Shown here: positions 53,082-64,000 of the stretch, piece after piece | How the letters are laid out: each line of letters starts with the position of its first letter | Numbering within the stretch: the first letter of the stretch is position 1 | NCBI GenBank assembly: GCA_027563935.2 | Contig: CM050450.1 | Coordinates: 6,307,957-6,371,956 of the forward strand | DNA length: 64,000 bases | Source: Costus lasius | Taxonomy: Eukaryota; Streptophyta; Magnoliopsida; Zingiberales; Costaceae | Direction: 5' to 3' | Notes under the pieces: generated by a model | Seen by the model: the letters and a program-made list of their open reading frames with translations, nothing else | Told to the model about the DNA's origin: nothing | The model's database searches: none | Program-made: the position numbers and the translations under genes

Positions 53082-53239
53082 CCTAATGTGGTGATAAACT
53101 AAACCAATAGCAATATGCAAAGACCTTTATTGTTGATAAAAAGTTTAGGGTAGAATCTAGTATTTATCAATTACTCGCCTAAATTTTTTTTTTTTTTTTT
53201 AAAAGCAAGGAAATGGCTCATTCCTCGCTGCATACTCCA

Positions 53240-53410
53240 TGGTGGAAAATTGTTAAGGAAGGGGCACCACACCATGCGGGGGCCTCATTCATCCTTGAAA
53301 GCAACTTTAGAGGCTTTGGGATCCGTGAATACACATATCACGAGCATACATCAATGATGAATGGGAATCCCGCATGGTGTGGTGCCCCTTCCTTAACAAT
53401 TTTCCATCCA
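53240..53410. ncRNA. Near-perfect hairpin, candidate small-RNA precursor
   Basis: A 38-nt arm at 53243-53280 is perfectly complementary to 53369-53406. Pairing extends with mismatches to about 53297/53352, giving a stem of about 55 bp and a loop of about 54 nt. It begins about 150 bp past the ABCG26 stop on that gene's strand, so it could lie in its 3' UTR; an AATAAA on the minus strand near 53125 would include it. The plus-strand arm contains GGAAGGGGCA, shared with monocot miR528, but the rest differs, so this is not miR528. It could also be a remnant of a short inverted duplication. Processing is unproven. Confidence 0.45.
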
Positions 53411-53561
53411 TAGTACATACCATATCAACAACAACGGTTTCATTTTCATCGCCCTATTTGGACTCGCAAGTAACGAGACAGCTTGCTGCCAAACGTTTAA
53501 AATTAATATTCAATCAGTATTCTTTCAAATACATCCTCCTCCACAAGAAAAAGTCAAAAGC

Positions 53562-56500
53562 TCAGAGAGGAGTGACATTTATCCTCCACTGAAGGCAAAA
53601 GAAGGCAAGTAATCTGTAAGCAAGAGCCATTGCCAAGAGAACCCAGATTTCTTGCAATCGGCTGTTCAAGTCTACAGTGTCAAATGATGGCGAACTCTGC
53701 AAGCTCTTGCATCCACCTTGGCTTTGGCAAGCATACACCAAGTGCCCAGAGTACTGGACTTTGAGCAGCAGCCTAAAGCCATAGTGCATGAAGGAGATGT
53801 GCTTCATCCATTTCATAAATTTGGGTAGATGCTGCAAAACAAGCATTTCTTTTGTAATGATATCAGAATAGTTTTTCAGGGTTGAAGATGAACTAGCTCA
53901 AACATTTTCATCCTGATAATTGCATACAGATTTACATTTAAGTTTCAGAGGATGATAGAAGTTTGAGAACTGAAAGTACATTAGTAGTTCAAGCTTTTTC
54001 TTTCTTAAATGGGCAATCAATTCAAGTTTTGAAGACAGCAGTTTCTTATAGTCTTAATTATATCTCCAGGAGCTGAGATGGATACCTGGACATAGTATCC
54101 ACCAGTGAGGAGAAACAGCATTAGAACCAATGATGCCATCAACCCTGACCTTTTGACACTAAGACTTGCAGCTCCAATTAGTTCCCCCATTCCCTGGAAT
54201 TACATAAAAGCTTTCAGGAACAGTGGTAAGATTTTTAATCACTGGAAGCGAGGGAAGATTATATTGAAATTACGTAGAAGTTTACAAGAACATTGGAACG
54301 ATTTTAAATCGCTGACAAAAGAACACTGGAAGATTGTTCTTGCACTCTCCGTTCTAAAAGTCTATCAGAAATCATATAGAAGATTTCAAGAGAACAGAAA
54401 AGAGTTTAATTCACAGGAAAAAGAGAAAGAAAGAGTGACATAGAGAATCTTGTATCGTCAGTCCTAAGTTTTCAAGATACCTTGAAAAGATTTTAAATCA
54501 TTGGCAAAAGAGAAAGAAGAATGACAAAAGCACAGTTATATTATACAATAAGTTTTCAAGAACACTAGAAAGATTTTAAACCACTAGCAAAAGAGAAAGA
54601 AGAATGACACTGAAAGTTATCATGTATTCTCTGTCCCAAAATATTCTTGAAATTGCATAGAAGATTTTTAGAACATTGGAAAATTGTTAAATCAGTGGCA
54701 AAAGAAAAAGAAGAATGAATGACAAAAGGCAGATACCCTTTGGCCTTTGCCCTAAAAGTTTATTGGAACTACATAGAAGTTTTCAAGAACATAGGAAAGT
54801 TAAGATCATTGGCAAAAGATGAAGAATGACAAAGGAAAGGTTATCTGGTACTCCCCGTCCTAAAAAATTCTAGAAATTACAAATTAAGTTTTCAAGAACA
54901 TTGAAAAGATTTCAAATTACTGACAAACAAGAGATAAAAATGACAGTTGAAGAGCTATTTGATACTCTCCGTCCTACAAATTTATTGAAATTACATGGAG
55001 AATTTCAAGAGCATCAGCGAGATAAATTTTAAATCACCGGCAAAAGAGAACAAATAATGACAGAGTTATCTGGTATCCTATGGTCCTAAAAGTTTTTTTA
55101 TTTCGGTAAGATTTCATATGACTAAGAAAAGAGAAAGAAGAATTATCTAGTACTCTTTGTCTTAGAAGTTTCTTAAAGTCACATAGAAGTTTTCAAGAAC
55201 ATTGGAAAGATTTTAAATCAATGGTAAAAGAGAAAGTACACATAGGAGAGTTATCTAAACTCTCTGCACTAAAAATTTCTTGAAATTACATGGTAAGTTT
55301 TCAAGAACAATGGAAAAACTTTAAATCATTGCCAAAAGAAAAATCTTTTTGTTCCTACATGTAGGTTCTTTGGCTTTGTCTAAAGCACTTGCCAAGGTTA
55401 AATATACCGATCCAAACTACTAATCCATTGTTGAACCGGTATGTACCGGTACTGCACTATTGATTTTGACATACGGTACCAATGGTACCAATCGATACCA
55501 ATATATATATATACCGATACCGATCCGACCAATATACTGCTTATACTAGTACAGAACGAGCTTTGAAACACTAGCTCTTACTAAGAAGCCATCATTGTTC
55601 CATGCCAAAAAAAGACAGTGCCTCATAATAGATTACCTGACTTGTGATTACGATCAATAAGGTTGCAAAGGATGTCAAGAAAAAGCAAGGTACTGTTCTT
55701 CTGAGGTCGACCATGAAGTACAATATGACCATAAAAATTATGGGATACACCAAATTGACGGCCGTGTCACACATAGTGCTACTCACAAAGTATACACTTA
55801 GTCTATACATATCAGCTTTCCTTTCTTTCACCAAGTAAGCCTTCTCAAAAGGGAAGCTGTACACTGCTGAATATAAAGATGATGATGTCCAGAATATACA
55901 GATATAAAACATTAGTCCAACCTGCACAAAGTAAAACAATTGCTTAGCTAAAAGAGAAAGAGAGGAATAGAAATAGATAGTTTGAGATTACTCCAAGGAG
56001 TGTGATGCTGTTGTGGAAGTAACATAGTTTGACTTTTTGTAATGCAAAAGGAACTTGACTAAAACACATGATGAACATATTGGTTTCTTTTGACTTGATG
56101 AACAACCTGATCTCTTAATTGAGCCTCAGTTCCTATCTTGGATTTCCACCAGAGAAGACCTAATAAAATAGCCACTCCAATGGTTTGCGCAAATCTTAGC
56201 TTGTCCAAGTAGTCTCTGCTTCTCTCCCTAAATGTTCTCTTGGAAAGAATAGTCAACTGTTCCACCCAATTTGAAGTCCAATCCTTCTTAATTTTAATCG
56301 ACAGTTGAAGATCCATTGATGTTCTTACTTTCTGATGGTTCTCTTCTTTCTCTCTAGGCTCCAATTCTGTCTTATATTTGCCATGCAAAAACTGTGAGAA
56401 AAAAGTAATGAGTTAAATCTCTAAAAAGATCACAAAATGGATTGTATCACCACTGTCTAGGATTCTTTTCACCTGAATTACTTTTACTTCCATTTCCTGC

Positions 56501-58220
56501 AGATCGGATGGCCCTTGCAAAGTTTCAGGAATGCTAATGTCTTTCACATGCCCAGTTGCCACATCCAGCAGGAACTCTGCAGGGTTCATGGCTATCTCAG
56601 GCACAATACCCAGGGATGCAAAATAATTCATGGACTCCCTGGCGTTACCATGATATATGGCTTGGCCCTCAGTGATCAACAAAATCTTGTCAAACATGTA
56701 AAAGATTCTGCTAGATGGCTGGTGGATCGTCGTGATGACTGTTCGACCTGCCTGTGATTGAGAGAAAGCTTTAAACAAGCCAACTGACTGTACCCTTCCA
56801 TAAGATGTCTGTCCTAGATGTTTCATCACAAACGAAACAGCTACTATAATCTCTATCAACGAAGTTGGTACAAGTAGTTGATACTTCACCTTTGCAAGGT
56901 TTTGAAGAATTACAAGGAGCTTGCTTGCGGAGGTGGAGTCTAGGCCTGAAGTGGGTTCATCAAGCAACAACAATGAAGGATCAACCAGAATCTCATAGCC
57001 AATGCTTGTTCTTTTTCTTTCACCTCCCGATATGCCCCTCACAAAAATTCCACCTACGCTGGTGTGTCGGCATCTATTTCACAGAGAGATCGAACTATCA
57101 GCACAAATTTATGGTAAATCACCTCTAGTATCAAGAAAAATCAGAACCAAAGGATCCTTTTTTGTTCAGGAGTCAAAGCCAAACAGTTCAATGTTATAGA
57201 ACATGACGCACATATAGTCATAAGTAAATTTGAAAGTGCAAGAACATGAGAAGTAGTTTGCTCTTGTGATGAACAAGAAAAATGCAATCCTTGGAGCTGC
57301 TTTAATTTAAATAAAGTGACCTAGCAAACACTCATACTAACCTCTCCAGACTTAGCTGGTTTATAATCCTATCTGCCCTTAGATACTTCTCCTTTCGACT
57401 CATCTCTCTAGGAAGCCTCAAAAGTGCTGCAAAGACAAGGGTTTCCTCCACTGTTAGCTGAGGAAAGAGCACATCGTCCTGGGTCACAAATCCAATCCTG
57501 TCAAGCAACTGCAACCAGCTCAGCTATGAAAAATTTTACTAGACAGTGACCAAATCCAAAGAAAGTGTGTCACTTACATAACCCTAGATTCAAGATCTAC
57601 ATTTTCATTTAATCCAATAATAAGATGCCTAAGGAGAGTCCATGCCTACGGATTTTTCTCGAAAATAAGGTTACCTTCTTTTGAGGGAGGGGGTATAAGG
57701 AGAGCCATTGTAGGTAATTTTTCCTTTGATGTCACCATGCAACCTTCCACCAAGTAATTTTAGCAGGGTGGTCTTGCCACTTCCAGAAGGCCCCATCAGA
57801 GCTAGGATTTCACCAGGAGCAACACTCCCACTTATGCCCTTCAGTATGTGCTTCGAGTTCCCTTGCTCCATTCTCAACTGAGAGGTGATGCTGCTGATTG
57901 CTGCCCTCACAGGGTTACTTGAAGTGCCCTTGATTTTGAATTCCACGTCCTCAAACTGCAGCACACAGAAGCAAGCAGGAGAAGATATAGCTGAACACGC
58001 GCTATCTATTGCTTGTACTGGCAAGTAAATGCTGCAGACTGAAACCACAACACAAATGCGGTCAATGGCTGCAGGGTACCTTGAGGAATATGGGAAGGGG
58101 GCCATTCCTGGAGGCATCGGAGAAATCCTGCTCGATGTCAATCTCCAGGCTGCCATCTCTCCCGTGATGCGGTGAGGTAGGATCAGGCTCCATGTTTGCA
58201 GTGATGGCTGGGGCCTCCAT
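53562..58220 (-). CDS. ABCG26: ABCG half-transporter, ABCG26 type (9 exons, complete)
   Basis: Plant ABCG26 (rice OsABCG15/PDA1) is a plasma-membrane half-transporter in tapetum that exports lipidic precursors for pollen exine and anther cuticle. Exons: 58220-58080, 57955-57675, 57497-57342, 57073-56890, 56751-56473, 56391-56107, 55921-55637, 54193-54086, 53831-53562; 1,989 nt, 662 residues, all phases consistent. Visible: Walker [10 protein letters not shown] (exon 2), Q-loop GFVTQDD (exon 3), ABC signature GISGGERKR and Walker [14 protein letters not shown] (exon 4), H-loop TTIHQPSSR (exon 5), then a transmembrane domain ([40 protein letters not shown]). The start is supported by PLPIFLKFEDVEF across the exon 1/2 junction. 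Exon-by-exon wording resembles ABCG26 more than ABCG14 or ABCG25. No defects were seen. Confidence 0.93.
54195..55350 (+). repeat. Minisatellite in ABCG26 intron 7 (about 12 degenerate units)
   Basis: Units of about 85-115 bp share GAAATTACATAGAAGTTTTC, AAGAACATTGGAAAGATTTT, AAATCATTGGCAAAAGAGAA and TCTCCGTCCTAAAAG-like blocks. They start near 54197, 54264, 54368, 54467, 54551, 54649, 54764, 54873, 54988, 55096, 55175 and 55283. The array fills most of intron 7 and touches the acceptor of exon 8: the splice site TGTAATTCCAG is the first unit read on the minus strand. Confidence 0.85.
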
Positions 58221-58261
58221 GCTGCGAATACCTCCACAGTCCACAGTGCATTGAAGGAAAT

Positions 58262-58275
58262 TGAATATATATAGA
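58262..58275 (-). promoter_or_regulatory. TATA box of ABCG26
   Basis: The minus strand reads CTCTATATATATTC about 45-55 bp before the ABCG26 ATG at 58220. That implies a very short 5' UTR of about 20-25 nt if transcription starts at the usual distance. It is the only TATA-like site in that position. Confidence 0.5.
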
Positions 58276-59694
58276 GCTCTCAGGAGTCGAAATAGATCAC
58301 GCTGCATGCTGTTTATGGAGGTTCTTGAAACCAACAAGAAGCGACCAAGAGCGTGCCTAATTCTTTACTACCTCTCCTTCAATTTAAAATGAGGGTTTGG
58401 CGCACACAAGCTTTGTGCCTCTGGGAGAAACCTTTTTTGCACGCTTATAATATTTGTGAGAATTTTGCTGAAAGTTTTGATTAAAATTAAAGTTTTGCTC
58501 TAACATATTAATAAATTGATATTTAAATTAAAGTAAACTATTATATTTTATTAGTATTTTATCAATGTATTATTGTTTAATCTATTGATTAATATTGTAT
58601 ATAATTGACTATTATACATATAAATATATATAATATACATGCGTTAAAATTTATATATTTATTAATATGAATTAAATAATAATTATATGCAAATAAAAAT
58701 GCAAAAATAAAATTTTAAACTTTTTAGTTTAATGAAAATAAAATTCTCTTATTTTATATTATTTTTATATAAAAAATCTATATTAATAAAAAATTTTATA
58801 ACTTAACAATAATTCTTTAAATTAAAAAATAATAATAACAACAACATTTTACAGTAGAAAAACAGAGTAGCCCTATCAAATACCTCTTCTCGGGTAGTGG
58901 GTGAAAGCGGAACTATGGCAAAAAGCTGTTTAAGGACAATTTCAGAGGTCAGATATTAGTATTTCACTCCTTTTATTATTAGTATTTTTTCCATCAAAAT
59001 TGAAATATCCTTTTATCTCTTTGTTTTTTAGCAGCTAAAGGTCCAACAAATAGATCGTCTCACTCGTCAGAAAAAGGTACCGCCAATTCGATTAGACTTG
59101 AGTGCCTACTTGTTTTAGTATAAAGATAGATATCTATCACATTCAACTTTATTTTAAACTTATTCATTTATTATCATTTAAATTTAATTTATAATCATAT
59201 TTTATTTATAAAATTTTGCATCAAAAAGTTAACTCGGACTATTGCTATCAATATACCCCTTGTATCAAACATCGGAGGCAAATCAATCATGTCAAAGTTA
59301 GATTGCTCGTAATCTTGATTTCTTTGAATCAAATATGATTGGAGGCTTGGCGCAGTGTTCAGTTGATATTGCAGCAACTTTAACACAAACCTTAGTAGCT
59401 TAATGATGAGATTCATGAGTTTTAATACTCGGCAATCAAGTTTCGCAACAACATTTGATTCAAGAAAGAGAATTGAATATTCAAGTAGATACTCTGATCA
59501 AAGTCGTACAGTGGATACAACCTCAAACCCTCCTTGCTTGTAACTTTGAGAGAGTTAAACATAAATTTCATTTAAAAATGACTCGCCGAGTTGAAAAATC
59601 GCCTAACATATCCATAATCTCATAGGACTCATCGGAAGTAATTGACATAACTTTCATTTTGTTACTATTGCAATACATAAAAGCGCAATCCAAG
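58276..59694. other. Upstream region of ABCG26, AT-rich
   Basis: No gene was recognised. About 58440-58860 is extremely AT-rich. A minus-strand frame of about 73 codons near 59416-59195 looks spurious. Confidence 0.5.
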
Positions 59695-60926
59695 TGTTAG
59701 GCCCTGGACTCCCCGGTTCAGCCCAAAGCTCGGTAGGCCTGGCCCAAGCCCAAAACTCACACCCAGCCTAAAGGGAAACGCAGCAGCAGGCGGCTCATCC
59801 TCTCCGCATGTGTCGAAAGCGGACGCGGAAAGCAACCCAGACGACGGCTGCGGCCACACGCGAAAGGCGGAGACGACTTCTTCCCCGCTGGAACCGGACA
59901 CAAGGTGGAGGATTGTGTGGCGCTGGCAAAGTCGTCCGTGGCGACGGAAGCGGAGACCAAGTGGAACGGATGAAACGGGCGTCGCAGGAACTGGAAGGCG
60001 GCGTCCTTCCCTATAAAGCTTGAGCAGAGGAGAAGAGGGGATCATGGAGCGGGCGAGCGGCGACCACCATTAAGTTCTGAGAGCTGGAAAACGGAGCGAG
60101 CTTTGAGAACCGGAGTCGTGCACGGGAGAGGGAGTCCGAGGATCATCTGTAAACGGCGGCAAGCGACGCCACCGGTGAGAGGAGAGAGCGAGAGAATAGG
60201 AGAGGGGTTTTTGTAACATGCTATTTGAGATAGAAGTGAAGCTTTTCCCCACGTCTGGTTATCTTCTCCGACGAGCGAATCTTCCCCTGTTCCAGTGTGT
60301 CTCTGTGAATCGGCAACGTATGACGACGCCCGGCGGCCGCGAAGGACGACGAGCAAGGTGCCGGCGCGTGCTCTTGACTTAGCGGCATCCCTCCTCGACG
60401 ATAGACGGCGGGAGGGCACCGGCGGCGTTTGAACGCGACGAACACGAGCAGCGTCGACAGCAGAGGAGCGACACCGCTTCCGATTTTGACCGGGTCAAAA
60501 TCGGAAGGCGGGCGACGACACGTGACGAAGGAAGGTTTTGGGCACTGACATCAGCCTGACGTAAGCGAATAATTAAATCAAACAGCGGCACTACTGAAAT
60601 CAATTCGGGGACGCTGATGTCGGCGTGACGTCAACATCCAAGGAGTTAATCGAAGATTTGGGAACGTTGACACTATTTTGACCAGAGGTATTTGATTTAG
60701 GATTTCGTTCGTTTTCAGATTTGGGGTTCGATTTTTGAAATTAGGATTTCTTTCATGAGATTTATAATTTGGGGTAAAAGTTAAATAGAGAAGTTAGGAT
60801 TTCTGAGTTGAGGGTGAGATTTGTCCGGAAACCGTAGCGAGCGCAATCACGTTTCGATGTTCCGCCGGATTACCCTGAGACAGCGAATAAGCGCTATTTT
60901 TAGGCCGATCCGATCGGGGCATGACA
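59695..60926 (+). mobile_element. Solo LTR (1,232 bp), relative of the element at 49795
   Basis: It starts TGTTAGGCCCTGG, ends GGGGCATGACA and is flanked by a 5-bp target duplication CCAAG (59690-59694 and 60927-60931). No second LTR or interior is present, so it arose by recombination between LTRs. It shares GGTTCAGCCCAAAGC, the AATAAGCGCTA...GACCGATCCGA-like terminus and GC-rich composition with the intact element's LTR but is clearly diverged, indicating a related family. Confidence 0.9.
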
Positions 60927-60986
60927 CCAAGTATAATGATTCTGAGACCACGATAGTGACCTCAGCTCATCGAGTGACAAGTTACC

Positions 60987-61109
60987 TCCGAAAGCATGCA
61001 GTTGTGTTTTAGTTTATCAGATGAGACGATGCTTCCACCTCTGCGAGAGATGGGATAGAGCACCATGCCAGAACTTGAAATGAGAGCATTTCCCAAAAGC
61101 TCAGACACC
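60987..61109 (-). other. Exon-like segment of unknown identity
   Basis: On the minus strand a good acceptor (TATTCCAG) and donor (TCGGAG|GTAACT) bracket an open 123-nt segment. Two frames are open for most of it. Neither frame resembles a family I know. It lies downstream of the GIP1-like stop and next to the solo LTR, so it could be a spliced 3' UTR piece or a gene relic cut off by the LTR. Confidence 0.2.
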
Positions 61110-61663
61110 TGGAATACTAAAATGCATGGTATGAACGACACTAATGACGCATGATATAACAACAAAAAGTATCTGCTGCCATCTCAATCTCACCAAGCAT
61201 CTTTTCTACATTTTAAAATCAAAATTTACTTTACAACGAGGCTGTGGAAAGAGAAAATCCACTAGCTTAGCTTCTAAAAATACCAAAGTTATTATGAGCT
61301 CACCTGAAGTGATAATGAAGATTGAAGGCACCAGTTTTCATCGCTCAAAAGTACCTTTAAATGAAGATAAAGAAACAAGCGAATGGAAAAGAATGAGCAG
61401 CAAATAACAGGAGACAGAACTTGAGCGGACGGCTAACTAGCATAAGAAAAGGTCAGTATCAGTGACAAGTATAACTATCAAAGTCTAGCAACTTCAAACC
61501 ATGAAGCCTTCCCATGCAGGATGGCCATCCTTTAGATATAAATATATCTCCACTCTTTTCGATCAGGCCACTCTAAGCCGCATTCCAAATATCTTCATCT
61601 GAAATCCACAGTAGCCTCCTTAACCGATCTGTGGCTACTGTAACTTGATTGGGCAACCAATTT

Positions 61664-61957
61664 TCAATAATTATTGGTCCAATTTATCTGTGCACGTTGT
61701 GGCTGTTGATAAACACCAGCAGGGGGGCCCAGCATTTCAACAGCTCCAGCTACAGTTTGCGACTGCTGTAGTAAAGGATGAACAGAACCAGCAACTGTTG
61801 GTGCAGGGGGGTATATTCCATTGAAGGCACCGTGGCCGGCTTGCGTTGGTGCAAAGGCCATGTGTTGCCCCTGGGGAGGAATGTTGTAGAAAGAGCTAGC
61901 CTGAAGGGGAGAAATATCCCGTCCCTGTGCAGGAATCCAGACAGCTGGACCTTCACT
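61664..61957 (-). CDS. GBF-interacting protein 1-like (DUF1296), last exon
   Basis: The last 97 residues of a plant GIP1-like protein. These proteins have an N-terminal DUF1296/UBA-like region and a long Gln/Pro/Ser-rich tail and were described as enhancing DNA binding of G-box factors. Visible tail landmarks are PAVWIPAQGRDISPLQASSF, PPQGQHMAFAPTQAGHGAF, VHPLLQQSQTVAGAVEM and YQQPQRAQINWTNNY before TGA at 61664. A clear acceptor (CTAAGCAG) precedes SEGPAVW in phase 0. All earlier exons should lie upstream, beyond the right edge; no other exon was found in 61958-64000, which would make the last intron over 2 kb. Confidence 0.8.
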   Translation of the reverse strand, partial: SEGPAVWIPAQGRDISPLQASSFYNIPPQGQHMAFAPTQAGHGAFNGIYPPAPTVAGSVHPLLQQSQTVAGAVEMLGPPAGVYQQPQRAQINWTNNY

Positions 61958-64000
61958 CTGCTTAGACAACAGAGATGCGAGTATAATTAAGTTAAAGCAT
62001 ACAGAATAAAATGTTGTGACAACATTAATTAAAAAAAAAAAAAAAAAAAAGTGAACAGTAACAGGCAGATATCCAGTAGCAAATTATTTTGAATAGAAGT
62101 AAGCAATGGACTCGAGTACTATGAAATTTCACAAAAAGCTACCAAGAAGTTTATGTAAAAGACTTGTGATGACATGCTTAAATATTTATGCAACAGGAAG
62201 ATTCCTTGGCAAAAGATATTTATGCAACAGCCTACAGGCTATCTAGAATATGAGCCCAACATAATGACATAAGGAAGTATATTTACAGATTTAATTGCCA
62301 ATAAAATGACATGCTTAAATATTCAGCCAATTTCCTTGCTAGCAAATCACTCAATGGATTATTATGTTAACCTCCAAATTTGTTTTTCCTGCATGTGACC
62401 TCTATCTTGGACGGTTGGTGCATTGAGGTTAGTTCCCCTAGATCATGTTCTATTTCCACCAGTAGCATTAAATTATTTTCACTTGTAGTTTGAGTATGAT
62501 TTTTGTAACCTTTAGTATATACTAAATTTTCAAATTTTGATTATCTCATTGGCTTTAAGAAAATTAACATATTTCTGCTAGTATTGGAACACCAAAGCCA
62601 GTTATGCAGGATAAGGTAATCATTCCTTTGTTGAATTAAGCCAAGATATTATGTGCATACTACATTAAGAAACCAACTAAATGTCGCATAGTTCACAGGA
62701 GGCAAGATTTCCACCAAAGTGGATAGGGAGGACCAGACAATACAAATATTCCAGCAAGCAAAGAAATTTTGATGACTTGAATCTGGTCGCCAATACATGT
62801 AACAGATTGAAAGAAAAAGAGCACCAACACCATACAACATCATAGATGAAACAAGCAAGTGACATTACGAAGCAAGCATTTGGACCAGCTCATCATTGAA
62901 GGGACATTTTTAATTTGGTCTATTGAAAAGATGGTATAGACATATATTTACAGTACGTATATGATAGTGAATAAACTAACAAGAACCATGATCTTCGTTT
63001 ATTAAGAGGAATGGAAACAACGACATATTGCATGCAATTTGAATAAGTTCATAAACCTTTAACTGGAGTTGCCACTTGCCAGTCACAGGATAAGTTTCCC
63101 AAAGTTCCAGTAAAAGAGTGGATGATAATGCACAACATTTTCCAATGCAGGTTTTAGCAGGATACAACGTATGCAATTTTAACCCTACAAACAAAGTTGT
63201 AGGTGTTACTAGTAAGCAGTAACATAACTCAGGTAATAGAAAAACATCATTATAATCAACCATGATGTCAACTCTTGCCCTCTAGCTAATTTATTAAGGA
63301 AATGATATTGACTTGTGCTTTCAAAACAACCACAAAAAGGTGAGGCAGGGTAAGATCAAAACACCAAAACATTTTAGAAACTTTAGAACATAAAAACCAA
63401 TCAGCCCTCCAACACTGACATGCAGTCATTAATCAAGAGTGACGTTCTAAAAGCAGAAATCAGATTGTCCTCCACAAACTCCTAAAGCTAGTGGACAAGG
63501 TAGTAGCTAAATCTGACATAAAAATTTATAGAGCAGGGATTACAATTTGAAAAAGAAGCCAACACATTTTGTTCCATTCCAATGTTAATTCCACCATACC
63601 CGTGTTCAACCACCCACTTTTTATGCAACTTCTGTTTCTGTAGCCATTGGAGTTTCTTTATTATTTCCAATCGTAATACTAGTTACAGATTTGAAAAATC
63701 AAGTTGATTGGTCATGTCCATCTTTCCTTGAATTTTTTTAACTAGCAGGGCAAGCAGAAGGATGCAATCATAGAATGGGTAGGGATTAAACGTTTTTTTA
63801 TTAAAAAATACATTTTCAGGTCTTCCTACTTTTATCGTAATCCTCATTTTTCTTCTGAATGAATAGAAAATAGATTTTGTTCTTTTAACTTTCCAACCTC
63901 CGTCTGCTTTCTCTTCTAGTTGGTCTAAATAAATGAGCGTCGATAACAATACATAAAGCCTATAGTTCATGCTTTGGTGTGTACATAAGTGTCAGAAAAG
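61958..64000. other. Probable last intron of the GIP1-like gene
   Basis: No exon with recognisable coding content on either strand. A 20-nt poly(A) tract is at about 62032-62051. Open frames on the minus strand (for example 62649-62858 and 63683-63970) have no known homology and lack splice context. Confidence 0.45.

Noticed and set aside
53240..53410. Identification of the hairpin as miR528
   Set aside because: Only ten bases (GGAAGGGGCA) match; the rest of the mature sequence and the star strand differ.
59195..59416. 73-codon minus-strand frame upstream of ABCG26
   Set aside because: Resembles weak retroelement-like sequence at best, with no flanking structure to support an element or gene.
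62649..62858. Hydrophobic 69-codon minus-strand frame
   Set aside because: No known homology and no splice signals in phase with the GIP1-like exon; likely intronic noise.

Overview
The window is a nuclear segment of a flowering plant. It carries multi-exon genes of plant families, plant LTR retrotransposons and hAT DNA transposons, and an endogenous plant pararetrovirus. Gene structure and repeat style suggest a monocot outside the grasses, but that placement is weak.

Layout. (1) 1-2.8 kb: first coding exon and probable promoter of a C2/GRAM-type membrane-contact protein on the minus strand; the rest of the gene lies beyond the left edge. (2) 4.36-48.06 kb: one complete 18-exon minus-strand gene for the GPI inositol-deacylase PGAP1. 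All exon phases agree and sum to about 1,105 codons, although the introns hold most of the repeats here: a gag-only LTR element (intron 16), a decayed Ty1/copia (intron 6), and, in a 17.8-kb intron 4, two large palindromes. (3) Palindrome one (about 29.8-34.1 kb) is made of endogenous caulimovirid (badnavirus-like) sequence. It lies inside a small-LTR element with intact TSD, PBS and PPT. The viral part keeps ORF1-, ORF2-, dUTPase- and reverse-transcriptase-like remnants plus an intergenic promoter, poly(A) signal and tRNA-Met primer site. (4) Palindrome two (36.2-44.1 kb) is two hAT elements joined tail to tail and flanked as a unit by an 8-bp target duplication; one arm carries a hAT MITE. 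(5) 49.8-53.1 kb: a very young non-autonomous LTR element with apparently identical 1,333-bp LTRs. (6) 53.56-58.22 kb: a complete nine-exon ABCG26-type half-transporter (pollen-wall lipid export family), with a minisatellite in intron 7 and a near-perfect hairpin just downstream of its stop. (7) 59.7-60.9 kb: a solo LTR. (8) 61.66-61.96 kb: the last exon of a GBF-interacting-protein-1-like gene whose upstream exons are off the right edge.

The host genes are unrelated housekeeping or developmental genes on the same strand. The most unusual feature is that two multi-kilobase inverted repeats, one viral and one transposon-derived, sit in one intron of a gene that is probably widely transcribed. 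They could fold into long double-stranded RNA in the pre-mRNA. This is inference and needs small-RNA data.
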